Part shown: piece by piece, positions 1 to 12,169 of the stretch | Layout: every line of letters starts with the position of its first letter | How positions within the stretch are numbered: the stretch's first letter is position 1 | NCBI RefSeq assembly: GCF_025024155.1 | Contig: NW_026251744.1 | Location: 124,001 to 188,000, forward strand | Direction of reading: 5' to 3' | DNA: 64,000 bases | DNA from: Gamsiella multidivaricata | Lineage: Eukaryota; Mortierellomycota; Mortierellomycetes; Mortierellales; Mortierellaceae | Program-made: the position numbers and the translations under genes | The notes under the pieces: generated by a model | The model's input: only the letters and a program-made list of their open reading frames with translations | The model's database searches: none | What the model was told of the DNA's origin: nothing

Positions 1-2664
1 CTCCATCAAGGTAAGCGTGCCGTCGAATTGATGATATTGAGATGTTTCTCTAACTAGAATGACAAATAAGAAGACATGTCAGACGAGGTTGGCAATCAAA
101 CAGTTAAAAGTATAGAGTGGAACCTACCATCAGTGGCCTGTGGAAATTCTGTTTGAAGCGCCTGTGTCACCTTGTTACCGACCCAGATAAATGCATCCAG
201 CGGCTAAAACGTAAAGAAACAGCTGAATTAATATCACACACCATCAACGTTTGTATTACAAGATCAGTACGCATGAATTACTTACTACGACCGGCACACC
301 GCGATGGATAACATCAACCGCTCTGGCAAACGTCTTTTCTGCATATCCTCTGAACTCTGTCACAGAATCAAAGTCAATGGAGGCAAAGTGCCGATAGACA
401 AGATCGGTCTCCCATCTGATTTTGAAGTCCCTTGCTAGGTGTTTCGAGTACAGCTCCAAAAGTGGAGGAATAAATGAATGCACAGTTGGGTCCTATTTGG
501 AGGAAAATGTAGTCTGTATGAGAACAACCGTATAATAGAGATAGCATCGGCAATATGCCAGCAATGTCCATGGCTCTTACTTTTGAAAACGTTTCGTGGC
601 GTAAAAGTGTCGCCCAGAAAAACGACACTATAGATGAGATTAACATGGACGGATGCGATGCCATCGAGTAAAGGAGCTGTAGAAATCTGAGGTAAGAAAC
701 TTTAGATTATTTTTTTCTCGCGACGAAATTGCCTTTCATATCGTGCCACATGATGTCCTTACTTTGAAAGTTCTTTCGGCACGTAGGCGCTGCGCTTTGC
801 GCACAGCTGCTGTTCTCCGAGATTAACGGTGGCCTATAGACACCACAGCAAAATATGAGCTTATGTATGGTCACGATTATATCTGCTGTAGAACGCCTAC
901 TCATGCTAACACCAAGTCGCGTACCTGCACCGTCTTTTGAATGAATTTGTACGCTTCCCCCTGCAATATCTGGGTAGCATATGCAAGGTATGCTCTTGAA
1001 ATGATATCGACCCCACCCTCCTCCAACAATGGCCAGATAATTTTTTCCCGCTCAGCGTCCGAGAGATTCCTGCAGGACAGCACGTCGTAGCACTCAGCGC
1101 CAGCCTGTCGAGTCAGAATAAACTTGCTAGCATTAGAGTAGCCTGCGAAATGGGCACAAAGGAATTTTCTGGGATACTATTCTTACCAACCGAATCTTTT
1201 CCGATGGCGACAGTAATGATTGGCAGACAAATGGAACTACCGGTGCTGATGATACGGAACTATAATTGAATAAAGCTCAGTCAGTACTGGAGCCGGCACT
1301 TTGATGAGGAATAAGGACTCTTAGAACTGCAGTAAAAAACAAAAATAAATACCTAACAATGACCCAGTCCAAACCCGAGGAGAAGGTTTTCAATGCCGCG
1401 ATGGCAATCTTTTCGTCCGCAGGCGCTCTGGTCTATGGAAAAGACACTCGTTAGATATTGGCTCATCTACCATCTCGTCTTTTCCCAAGAATTGCACACT
1501 CGAACATTGTAGCTAGGTCCATACCTCTGACTGACAACGGGGAAGCAGTTCCTGTAATAACACAGCCAGTCGAGCGATCCAACCATCATTCCCGCTCTCG
1601 CCAAGCATGAGCGTCACTTCGTCCCTGTGTCCCTTCACACCGTCTGGATAGTGCTCCTTCAAAACGCCTTCGCTGGACATGATCACTAGCAATCCTGCAC
1701 GTAGATCCTTCTTTCGTAACCCTGCCACGGCATCGTCGTAAACGAACACATCTTCGCAGAGGGATCTCAGGATCAGCAAGGCCATCTCCCTTCCCGTCTC
1801 CTATTTGGAGGAAAAGAACAAAATACAATGAACGGGGTCAGGTTACCATCGCATATATGCGGATCAGACCTACAAGCACAGGGTGCAAACTGAGCGGAAC
1901 TCACATCTTTGAAAAACAATTGCCTCAGGAATGCATCCATATTTTCCCAGACGCCGGGCCATTCCCTCTTGGCAACCTCGACAAATAATCGGGCCACTTT
2001 TTCCTTGATGAACGACTGCTCTGTCAGCAACGGTTTTGAACCCTACGAAAAATAATCCAGAGGGTGACCAATACAACCGCACGATCAGCGACTGGACGAT
2101 ACATAATCCCATTTTGTTTTAATTTTTCCCTCCTCTCACAAGGCCATACCTCCGCTGCCAAGGACATGACATTGTCCCGGATCTGCGCCTTGGTCTCAGG
2201 GGTGAGGGTGCCGTCCGACCACCGATATCGAACCACATTCTCTATCAGGCCCAGTCCGAAATGTCTGACCACATCTGGCTGCTGGTTGTCCTTGTGGGCC
2301 AGGTAATACCCATACAATGGCGCAGATGCATCGCGCTTCAATCCTTCGCAGTACTATAACAATGGGTACATAAAGCAATTTGGTTATTACAGGGCAATTA
2401 AGGAGTTGTCTGTAGCGCGCTTCAGCAATTGAGCAAGCTCTTCAAATTGTCCTCCGTATGTCATTTACTTCTTGGGCCTGTTGGCGAGCTTCATTGGTGC
2501 TGGTAGCATTGTAGATAGTCTCTAACGCCGCGAGAAGGTTCCTTAAAACTATCAGGAGAGGAGAGCAGAATGAAAAAAATATGAGGCGTCAAGTTTAGAG
2601 TACTCTTTACAGCACCGTAGTGAATCTTGCTGGGCGAGAAAGGCCATGTACCTGACTCATCCAT
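1..2664 (-). CDS. Exportin-5/Msn5-like karyopherin, 5' part (3' end outside window)
   Basis: Nuclear export receptor of the importin-beta family; exportin-5/Msn5 proteins carry small structured RNAs, tRNA or phosphoproteins out of the nucleus with RanGTP. The gene is split into many short exons. A 13-nt first exon (2652-2664, MDES plus one base) joins in frame, after an intron ending at 2549, to an exon reading LRNLLAALETIYNATSTNEA. Further exons near 2024-2341 (HFGLGLIENVVRYRWSDGTL) and 1920-2030 (SFIKEKVARLFVEVAKREWP) match the conserved N-terminal HEAT repeats of exportin-5. Later exons near 1513-1785, 901-1083 and 256-483 continue as helical HEAT-like sequence. Only roughly the first third to half of the protein lies in the window. 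Family assignment is by recognition of the N-terminal block. Whether it handles RNA cargo (XPO5-like) or phosphoproteins (Msn5-like) cannot be told. Confidence 0.82.
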
Positions 2665-3059
2665 TTGAGAGGATTCGATTCAATGAAGGAGAAAACAAGA
2701 AGGTGCATGGGATCTCATGGTGCAACGCCTCCCCCCCTTCACTTCTTTTGAAGCTGCGGGGTAGAATTGCAGAAAAGGTCACACATTTAAGATTTCGCGT
2801 CTCATTTCTCGCGTTTATTTGTTTTCTCATGCGCGCGTCTCTACAGCTATGCGCATCGCCCGCAGCATACACACATACATCTCTAAGGCTCCTCGGGCTT
2901 ATTGCTGACCCGCTCATGCATCGAATCCAACATCTCTGGCCGTGCGTAGAATCCATAACATACCCAGTCGTACACAAATCAGTCCTTCCGTCAAAAAAAA
3001 AATGTATAGCATACAAAACTCGGGCAACGTCCGTCAATATCTCCCTCCAGCTTTGTCTT
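2665..3059. other. Intergenic, no gene seen
   Basis: This is the promoter side of the exportin gene. Overlapping open frames exist on both strands, but none resembles a protein. It holds only short A/T runs. Confidence 0.5.
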
Positions 3060-3184
3060 TTGTAAAATCCGAGCTGCTTTGCACTAAATCCTCCACATAT
3101 CTACAAACGGCTGTGGTACGTGCTAGGACCTCTGAGCCTGCCGCACGATGTTGCTCTCCCTTTCCTCGTCGAATGCATCCGGGA

Positions 3185-3219
<35 letters not shown>

Positions 3220-3665
3220 GGCGGACAAGGACATGCTTCAAGGGGCAAGAGGCAAGAGTAGTCCTCATCAAAAGCATTTGGCCCCTTTGAAGCAATCGAC
3301 CATACGCTGGTGCTCCTACGCCACAGAGAGACCTCTTCCCGATCCTGTTCCGCCATGCGCATACTCACGGTTTAGCTCCTTCAACAACACGTACTCGAAC
3401 GCATGGCCCGCATCCTAGTCCTCAGCTCGACAGGAATCGTCGCAATACCAAAATCTTTCCATATAACTGTCGCAGTGCCTCCCAAGGTCGTTCTCTTGAC
3501 TGTCCCTGATAGGTAAACATCTCAGACAGAACCCGCATCTCTTTCGGTTCTCAATATTAGAAACTAAGACTTGGAGCGAGGAACCGACGACCATGATTTT
3601 CCCGCGGTCTAGTCTCGCGACCCGGTCGATCCTGATCACATCACCATTGTCCTCGTCTGTTACCG
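3060..3665 (-). pseudogene. Remnant of a MYND-finger/SET (SMYD-like) protein
   Basis: Reading leftward from about 3665, one frame encodes a SET-N-like stretch (RVARLDRGKIMVVGSSLQVL) followed by a MYND zinc finger with the ligand pattern C-x2-C...C...W-Y-C-x3-C (CGFCLRC, then RFWYCDDSC). Family members follow this with a D-W-x-x-H-x-x-E-C segment. Here the frame reads RAED, then TAG at 3415-3417, then DAGHAFEYVLLKELN, so a tryptophan codon has probably become amber. A possible GTGAGT donor follows at 3372, but the next segment contains a 27-nt homopolymer (A on the coding strand, 3189-3215) and stops in every frame, with no recognisable SET core. No ATG is found in frame upstream. SMYD proteins are lysine methyltransferases; this copy looks non-functional. 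A sequencing error at the amber codon alone would not restore the rest. Confidence 0.5.
3189..3215. repeat. Poly-T tract, 27 nt
   Basis: An uninterrupted run of 27 T lies inside the decayed SMYD-like gene. It could be a retroposed poly(A) tail or replication slippage; no flanking target duplication was recognised. Confidence 0.8.
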
Positions 3666-4086
3666 CATTGACCGTTAACTATGTTCTTGCTCCTGAGGGA
3701 GATACCTTTCAAAAACCACCATAACGGTATCAGCAATCTGGAAGGCGCTAGTTCAGTTCGACTTCGATCTGGCGCTGGGCGGGACACAGTCGATGGGCTA
3801 TGCAGTCCTTGCTCAGCAGAGTCACAGTGACAAAGGAAAATAGAGAGAGAATAGTTGAAGCCAAAGGGTGAAAAGGAAGAGGGGGGGAAGAGAGAAGAGA
3901 GACAGAAAGATGGGAAGGGCAATGTGCTTCCAGGGACCTAGGTTATCAGGAGGAATCAAACCCGTCATTAGCGCATACCACAGAGGCGTCTTTTGCACCT
4001 TTACATTCTTTTATTGATAATAATGTACACTAAAGAAAAAGAAAAGAAAAGAAAAGAACTATGCGATACAATGCTAAATCGCTCCT
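3666..4086. other. Intergenic, 3' side of the XMAP215 gene
   Basis: Purine-rich DNA with gaagagaga and aaaagaaaag runs around 3860-3905 and 4035-4055. No coding sequence was recognised. It probably includes the 3' UTR of the leftward XMAP215-family gene. Confidence 0.45.
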
Positions 4087-7000
4087 TTAGAAATACTGCC
4101 CGCCTCCGTTTCCGTTAGCATGCCCTGCGCCATTGCTATGGTGATCGGTCCCCGACGCCTGCTGTTGATGGAACTGTTGCAACGCCAGCTGTGAAGACGT
4201 CAATGTCTGAGACTTCATCCTCGCGAGTCTCTCCTTCATCAGCGCCACAGTCTGTGCCCGCTCCTTCACTGCCATCGATTCTTGCAGCGCCTGCAATGTG
4301 GGCACAGTCGATGGGGACATACTGGGTAGTCCACCGTTCATTCCTGGGCTGGGATATCCATTGTTCTTGCCGTCCTGATGGCCAAAATGTGACTGATAAG
4401 GGGAATGCATTCCGCTGGTAGAGCTAGCGAACTGTGAAGTTGTAGGAGATGCAGTTCCGCTAGTGAGCGACGACTGATAGAGGGACGTAGGACGCGAGCG
4501 ACTGTGTTGTGCCAGAATCTGTTGCTGCTGTAGTTGATGTTGCTGGAAATCAATCTCTTGCTGTTGACGCATTGTCAAGCTGGGACTATTGCGACCCTCC
4601 ATCAACCTGTTCGTAACCTCATGGCTGTCCTGAACCGGCGAAGGTGACTTTGACTCCTATTTCAAATGTTGTCGTCAAGAAAATTAGCAAATTGTCAAAG
4701 CCAGACGGTATCATGTCCGGTCTCGAGTGCCCTTTCAAGTGAGTATATTTTACCGATTTATATCCAAACATCTGCTGGAGACGAGACAGTCGATCTTTGT
4801 AGGACTCGGATGGATCCGTCGAAAGCGATCCAGTACCGCCTGCACCACTTTCAGAATTGGCGATTGACAGCACACTTTCCCTCTTTCGAGCGGCTGCAGC
4901 TGCATCGGCTGCATCGCGATCCCTAATAATGGGTGATCCGGTAATGCCTGCTCCGATGCTGCTGATGGATGTAGGAACTGATGCACCCGTTGCAGCAGCA
5001 TTGGCCTCTGCCTCCAGATTGGCAAGTCCTCGTCGGATATAGCTCTGGAAAAAGGTGCCAGTCTTAGCGAGCTGTGCATTGACCTTTGGCTCCATGTTCG
5101 GATACATTTTTTGGAACTGGTACAGGTCCGCAATACCCTAGAGTAGCAAAAAGCACAATTTGTTGGTGTTTGAATTAATATACTAGGCAAGGCCGAAAAA
5201 CAGAGATGCGTCGACCGGTATAATTCTTTTTACCTGCTTTGTCTCCTCACGTGTCCCAATCTTGGTAAAGATCTGCGTTAGTCGGCTGTTCATCTCCGTC
5301 TCGGACACGCCAGAGAGATCATCCGAGCTCTTGTTATCACTTCCATCATTAGTCTGGCTTGGAACATGAGATTGACCCAAAACCATGCTCATGCGGCTAG
5401 TGCTGGCGCCCGCGCCGCCAAAATCGTTTTGAGGAGGCTGCGACATGCCAAAGCCAGACAACGACCCCTGAGGATTTTGGAGTTGCGATCCAAAGGATGG
5501 TTGCTGTTGTATCCTTGGCGAAAGGGCCTGTTGCTGGAACTGATGAGAATGCTGGAACTGTGGAGATGTAGGCAGCTGGTTGAGTTGTGGCTGCTGTGGC
5601 TGCTGTGGCTGCTGTTGCAGCTGTTGCTGTTGCTGTTGCTGTTGTTGTTGCTGTTGATGTTGTTGTTGCTGAAGCATGTTGTGCATGCTCAAGTTCTGGT
5701 TGGTCATTGCACCAATAACGGACATCCTATCGCGAGTAGCGTTGCTAGGGATGGGAGGGGTAGCCGGGTTCTGGACCTGGGCGATGGGTCGTTTCTTGGA
5801 GCCAGTCATATGCACAAGATACTGGTGGATCGCTGATTTGGTTGGGTCGTGGATTAGGTCCAGGTGATTAAAAACTTCGTCGCCCATGCCAGACGACAAT
5901 TCAACCAGAACAGTCTTGACAGTCCTCAAGGGCATATCTCCCAGTGGCACACCCTCCTGCGCGCGCCGCTTCCACTCTGGTGGCGAGATCGAGACCAGAA
6001 AGTCGTTCATATCCGCAAGGAGCTCATTGGGCTTCAGCGTTCCAGCGGCCACGCACTCCTTGATGGTCTTAGTGAGTTTCCAGATGCACTTCATGATCAA
6101 ATCTCCAAATTTGGCCTGGTGAGCAGAATCCTCCATGTTCCTGAGCGGCTGGGCACAGCGGACCAAGATCAACAGTAAGGCGCTAAAAGTCGCGTTACGG
6201 TTGCTGTTCTCCAAAACCTTGACCATGGTGACGTTCAACGCCTTGGCCAGCTGCTGACCGCTCTCGACCTTGTCCAGATTCTTATCCAACAATCGACTAG
6301 CCAGCTCATGCAAAAGGTTGTAGAGAGGATCTGATTGAACCTTGATAGCCAGCTGCTTGTTGGAGAAAATGCTCACAAGAGAGTTGACGAGGTGCTTACA
6401 TACGCGTGTGGTCGAGTTGTTGCGCTGCTCCAGTCCTGTGTATGCCAGTCGAATCTGAAGGGTGTGCGCGTTCACGAGTTCATTAATATGAGGGATGATA
6501 ACGTCTAATGGCCCATGAAGCGCCTTTTCCAGCTGCTTTAGAGCATCGATGCTCTGGTATGCGTCGTCGCTCGTGATCTGAGTGACAAGGTAGTCCATGA
6601 CGGCCTCCCCTCTCCTATCGCCTCCAGAGACTGAGAGCCGCTTGATTTGAGCGGAAGGTGGGACTACAATCGCGGGCGGAGGCTGCGACAGACCGTTGTT
6701 CGTGGTGAGACCGCCTCCCAGCCCACCAGCGTTGTTGCCGCTAGGCCGCAATCCGTTCAGTGGTTGTGGGGCGGATGTTATACCGTCCATAGGATCGAAT
6801 GGTCGCTGTTGCATGCCCATGTTCATGAGTGGCGGCGGCGCATTACTGGTGGGAGGAAGCACATTATAGTCGTCATACTCTGGCTGCATATCATGAAGTC
6901 GTGACACTCGTGGTGGTGCTCCAGGGATCCCAGAGTCCAGGGCAGATGGGATTGACTGGCCAGGCTTCTTCAGCGTCAACCGAGACCTTGGTGCGACCAT

Positions 7001-10000
7001 GCCTGATCCCTGGCCAGGTCCTGGAAGAGAGGAAAGCGACGGCAAAGAAGGAAGGGGCGAAGTCTGCTGTTCGCGAGGCGGACCTTGCGGCGTTGGGAGT
7101 GCACTTGCCGCAGGTCGAGCTGCCACCTTTGCAGGTGCACCGGGGAGGGCTGATGCGCCAGGCCGAGCGCCCGCCTTCGCACCGGGTCGGGGCAAACTTG
7201 GCAAGGTGTTGAGGGCTCCTCTTTCTGTGGGTGCTGGTTTTGCATTTCCTGCTGCGGATGGAGGACGTGGTGGGGGTGCGGGCTTGGCTGCCTCGAGCAT
7301 CGGCATGATAGCAGATTTGGCAGCCCCCTTCAAATCGCTGCACTTAGCAACGACGGCATCGTATCCCACACTGCCCATCAGGATCGGTAAGAAGGCTTGG
7401 CCTGCTTTGCGTACATCGGGGCTTCGATCCTGGAGACATTGCAAGATTGGTGGAGCAAGCGGTAACAAATCCGGAAGGTTCACATCACGCTCCTTAGCTC
7501 CATTGCAGAACGATGTAAGCCATACAAGAAGATCCTTTCGCAGCGTGGGTGAGTTGGTGACCAGCGAGACCGCAAGAGACGACACAAGGCAATCCAATCC
7601 GCCTTGTGTTGCAAAGGCTTCCAATGCTGCAATCGACGCGCTCCTGACGTTGTCCTTTTGATCCGTCAAACAGCTGGCAACGTTCGAGCACAGGATCCTG
7701 GCGTACTTCTCAAAAGGCTTACCCATGGCGTTGGCAAGACTGGCGCAGATTTCCATCGTCAAAATTTGCAGGTTTTTGTTGCTGTCGGCGAGTCGAAGCT
7801 TCAGCGCTCCTGGAAGTCCACCGAGGTTGGGCTTGATACGTTTATTGGCATCGATGATGGCCGCCACCTTCTCCAGACCCTCCTTGCGTATCTTCCAGTT
7901 AGCATCTCCACACTCCTCCAACAATGCAGACGTGAATTGGTTGCCGATATCCACCTTGGGGAAGAGCTCCTCCACGGCTGCGCTCCCAGAACTTTCTTCC
8001 ACTGCGCCCTTTGTCACCTGTGGTGGCTCCAGATCGGCAACTTTAGCGAATTCTGCGTCGATGGCTGCTAGCAATGCTGTGTTGCAATCCTCGACGAACG
8101 ATCGAATGCCTATTTGACATAAAGCATGGTCAGAGGGGTATCCAGTAATCAATCAAAGACAAATAAAATATGTCGCGTTACATACTAGGTCCGATAAATC
8201 GACGAAGAATTCCGAGAACAGATACAGCGTTGGTACGCACTGCAGCATTGGCACTTCCAAGCGCAACCTTCAAAAAATCAATCAACTCGCGCACTTGAAG
8301 GCCTGCGATACCAAAGTCCTCCAATTGCTGATTAATCCAGAGCAGAGAATCAGCAAGAGCCTTGGGTGCCTTCAGTTTCTTGAGCGGATCGTATGACTGA
8401 CTTAATACGAACTGAAGCGAGAGCGCCTCTGCGTATGCAGTCAAGCAATCGCCAGCCGCCTTCTTCAATTTGATGTCACCCATCTTATCAATCATGGCTA
8501 AAGTAAGAACGAAATCGGTTAGAGCCAAACATTCAATGAGAGCACAGAACCTGGCTGCTCATCCCCAGAACTGCACAAACCTGGAATGCTCAGTGCCGCA
8601 CAGGCCTTGGAGAAGGACGGCAGCTTCTGCGCCTGAAGCTGAAGGATCCCGTAGAGCTTTGTCATCACTTGGAAATTACTATCCTTCCAGCCCGGTTTCT
8701 TGGCCAGAACGCGCGTGATCAATTCCGCCTCGAATCCTGGATTGTTATCTACCAGATCATGCAGTTTTTCCATAGCCTCCAGACGCACTTTCCAGCTCGA
8801 GTCGCCAAATTCAGCGATCAATCCTGGCGTCAAAAACTCGGCTGCCTGTTCTTCCGCCGACTCGCTCGAAAACTTGTATCGGAGGGGCTCTTCCTCTTTT
8901 TTCGAACCTCCTGCAGCTGGGGCCGCCTTCTTTGTTGCTGCGCTTGCACTCGATGCTGCTGATGCTGGTGCAGCCTTGGCGACAGGTTTCTTGGCAGAAG
9001 AAAGGGCTGAAGGTTTTGCTGCAGGTTTCTTTGTTGCTGCGGCTGCTGGTGCCTCTGACGCTTTTGCCGGCGCAGGTTTCTGTCATAGGAAAAGGCAGTT
9101 TCAGGTGAACAACACATTCATTGCAAATTAACATTAATAGCGCGGTCGTCATCCCCTCTCAGCTACCGTACCTTTGCCACTGGCTTTGCAGCAGGTGCCT
9201 TTGCAGGTGCCGGCTTTGGCGGGGCAACAACAGGGGCGGCCTTTGCTTTCACGACGGCCTTTTCGCAATACTCCTTGACCTTGCCCATCTTGACAGTGTC
9301 CAAGCCCTCGGTGTAGGCCAACAGCGGTTTCTCTCCACAACACTTCATCAGCGTTCCGAGGGCCTCTGCAGCAGCCTCGCGGACGGCGGCATCCCCATCA
9401 TCGAACGCCTTGACAAGCATTTCGCTTCCAGTCTTGATTTCCTGTTTTGATGGTGCGATCTTGATCTCCCTCAGTCGATGAATCTGTAGTTTGATGACCT
9501 CTGCCCTGATCTGCGGATTCTTGTGCACCACATTCGTCGCTGTGTCTTCCAGAAGCTCAGAATATGGTATCTAGACAAATGGTATCTCGTTGGCGTTAGT
9601 TATGCGCTCAAAATTACATGGCACTGTGTTAACAATCCATTCAGGCTTGGTCCCTACAGTGCTATACATGGCGTTGAGGGCGCCAGACAAGGCCTCCACT
9701 ACTGTGACTTTGCGTTCCTTGAGTCGATCCATGACCGGTCCTGCCACAGATGGCTTATATTTGTTGAAGCTGTCGCGTAGTCCACGGGCCAATCCATCCA
9801 AACAATTTGCTGCCACGATGACGATATTAATGTTGGTATCCGCCATGCGCTGTTGTAGGACATCAAAATTGTAGAAAGCATGAGTATTGTATTCCACAGG
9901 AGACGATTGCGATACAGTCAATAAGAACAAGCAGTACCTTTCCGAGAGCTCCGACCAATTCTGAGTAATGGTTGTCAAGAATCTTTGGCGATTTGCAGAG

Positions 10001-11460
10001 AACCAAAAGTGCATCCAACGCCTCCTTCCTCTCCTGCCACTTTTTGGATGCCAGGAGCTCATAAAAGTTGCTTTCCATCTTCGCATTCACATCGACGGGA
10101 TCGAAGAGGTCCAGCTCGTCCACGACAACCATCTCTTCATCCTCGTCCTGACCGTCGTCGCCGTCGTCGCCTCCATTTTCTGCTGCGGCCGCCATCTCGG
10201 CTTGTTGTGAGCGAAGATATTTTAGTGGTGTTGGGCGCTCATCGGGTAGCTTCTCAAATGCCTCCGTCAGCTCCTTTTGCTGTACTGGTTTCAGCTCCTC
10301 TAGTGATGGCATGATAGCCTTTCCGAGCCATCGATACAGCTCTATCGTCAGGGCATTGGCTTCGGCTCGAACATTCTTGTCGGAATGACCAAAAAGTGGT
10401 GGCAGCTTCTTGACAAGTGGTTTGACATTGAGATTTTTGATACCAAAGGTACTACGATTTTGAAGAGCACCAAGATGATCTGAAGTTAGTGTGGATGCAT
10501 GCATGCATACATACAATATTAACAGATGACCACGATTGTTGATTGAACATGCTCTCCGCGCTCTTCCATACCGAACAATAGCAGCGAGGGTATTCGTGGT
10601 TGTGGCGACGAGCTTGGGGAGTTTAGCATCCAGACCTGGTAATACATCCTCCTATGGAAGAATAGTATAAAGATGCAGTATGATCGAGGGGAGCAAAGAA
10701 AAAAAAATGATGAGAAATCTGTACAACCAAAGTATTCGACGCGACTGCATAAGAGATCCTCTGTGCTTCCGAGCACTTACGATGACGGGATCTGGGCTAT
10801 CGACCTCGACATATAATAGAATCAACTCTAGGGCCTTGGCCTTGGTTCCTGTCCTTGTGGAGGACAGGCACTTTTCCACGACTGCTGGCACCACAACACT
10901 CTTTGTCCTATAAAATATTCACAAAGGTAAAAAAAAAAGGAGAGAGGCATACAACAATGCATCAGTATCAGCGTCCGTCTTTTCTCTTTTATTTTCAGGA
11001 AGGTGTTGATCACGGCTCCCCTCGTTATTGGACATTCTTTACCTATTAGGATCTGGGGCGTTCTCCACAAACTGGATGAGCGTACTCAACCCTGATTCCT
11101 GTGCCACAGCGTTCGAGTCAAGAGCTATCTTTTTTAGGGAACCCTCAAATCGCCGGAAATCAGAGTCCTCCACGCTTGTGCGGAATAGCTTTGCGAGTTC
11201 CTCATATGCAGAAACGCGAGCTTTCCAGTTCTATCGGTATTATCAATATCATTATGAATTTTTTTTTTTTTTTTTTAGAGAATAGGGTATTAGTTTTCCT
11301 AGGAACACTGAACTGGGCAATATGGTGGGATTCCCAATAAGACTTAAAGCTGATGAAGAATAAAAAAAAAAGTTGGCCGCACCTTGTGCTCCAGTCTCTC
11401 CTGGACTGGAATCGAGTTGAAGTTCTCCTCTGGTGCATTCCCTCCGAATTCGTCCATCAT
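4087..11460 (-). CDS. XMAP215/Dis1/ch-TOG microtubule polymerase with five TOG domains
   Basis: Microtubule plus-end polymerase; TOG domains bind tubulin dimers and feed them to growing ends at spindle poles and the cortex. The start at 11460 (MMDEFGGNAPEENFNSI) precedes an intron and then the classic TOG1 opening, NWKARVSAYEELAKLF. TOG1 covers about 11.2-10.3 kb and TOG2 about 10.1-9.2 kb (KKWQERKEALDALLVL). A basic Ala/Pro/Lys-rich linker is followed by TOG3 (8.85-8.2 kb), TOG4 (8.1-7.3 kb, GDANWKIRKEGLEKVAAII) and TOG5 (6.6-5.85 kb). A Pro/Ala-rich linker and a polyglutamine stretch follow. The C-terminal helix bundle at 5.3-4.95 kb contains TGTFFQSYIRRGLANLEAEA, the region that binds TACC proteins in animals. 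The tail is Gln-rich and stops at 4087-4089. Yeast Stu2 and Alp14 have only two TOGs, so this is the long, animal-like architecture. Domain order is seen; function is from family knowledge. Confidence 0.93.
5588..5668 (-). repeat. CAG/CAA polyglutamine microsatellite in the XMAP215 gene
   Basis: On the coding strand this is mixed CAG/CAA with a few CAT, CTG and CCA codons. It encodes a run of about 12 pure Gln inside a longer Gln/Pro/His-rich region between TOG5 and the C-terminal domain. It remains in frame and is probably length-polymorphic. Confidence 0.85.
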
Positions 11461-12169
11461 TGAACGCGTTGCTTATTGTACAAGTGTGTTTCAGGAACGA
11501 ATAAAAAAAAAATAGGGTGGGGGAGAGGGTGTAGATGCTGCTGGCGACTCGATCCTCGTGGCTGTGGTCGTGTTCGTGTTCGCGTGAATTTGTGTACCAG
11601 ACAGGCTCAGCCCTGCAGCGGTTGGAGAAAAAAACGGAAAATGAGTGCAAGGGAAGGAAAGAAAAAAAAATAAAGGAGAAAGAGAGAGCGAAGGAAGAAG
11701 AGGGCTGGATGAGCAATGGTGACTAAAATAGGATGTGGAGAAGGAGAAGACAGGTGCTCAGTTTTGTTGATGGATGGTGCTCTCTGGTGAAACTCGAGTG
11801 TTGGCGGCGATAAAGTGACGAAAAGACAGTAGGGGGTAAACGAAGGAATGAAGACGATGAAGAGGTAGCCAGAAAAAATATTCACCAACCAAAAGGACCA
11901 AAGTTGGGTTCGCAACCCCACAAGTGCTTCTGGATTTACGTCACATATGTCACGTGTGAATGCAGGGTCGCCTTTTGAATGATTGAGTGTTGTATGCTGT
12001 ACATGTACCTGAAGGAGCGGAGATATATGAATACAACTAGTCTGTGCGCGGGAATGTCTGAAAAAAATAGTCTATCCGTGTGCACGTCCGTGCCAGCGCT
12101 ACTCCTTTCAGTTCGATGGGTTTACATTTTCCGCCGTCAGCACAAGATATTTATTGAAGCATTAGTAGA
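11461..12169. other. Shared flank: XMAP215 promoter and 3' end of the ornithine acetyltransferase gene
   Basis: Contains several A runs (for example near 11504 and 11665) and no recognisable coding sequence. The left part should hold the XMAP215 5' UTR and promoter; the right part holds the 3' UTR of the next gene. Confidence 0.45.

Noticed and set aside
6999..7661. 220-codon plus-strand ORF
   Set aside because: Antisense of the Pro/Ala-rich linker and TOG4 of the XMAP215 gene; the minus-strand frame is clearly the coding one.
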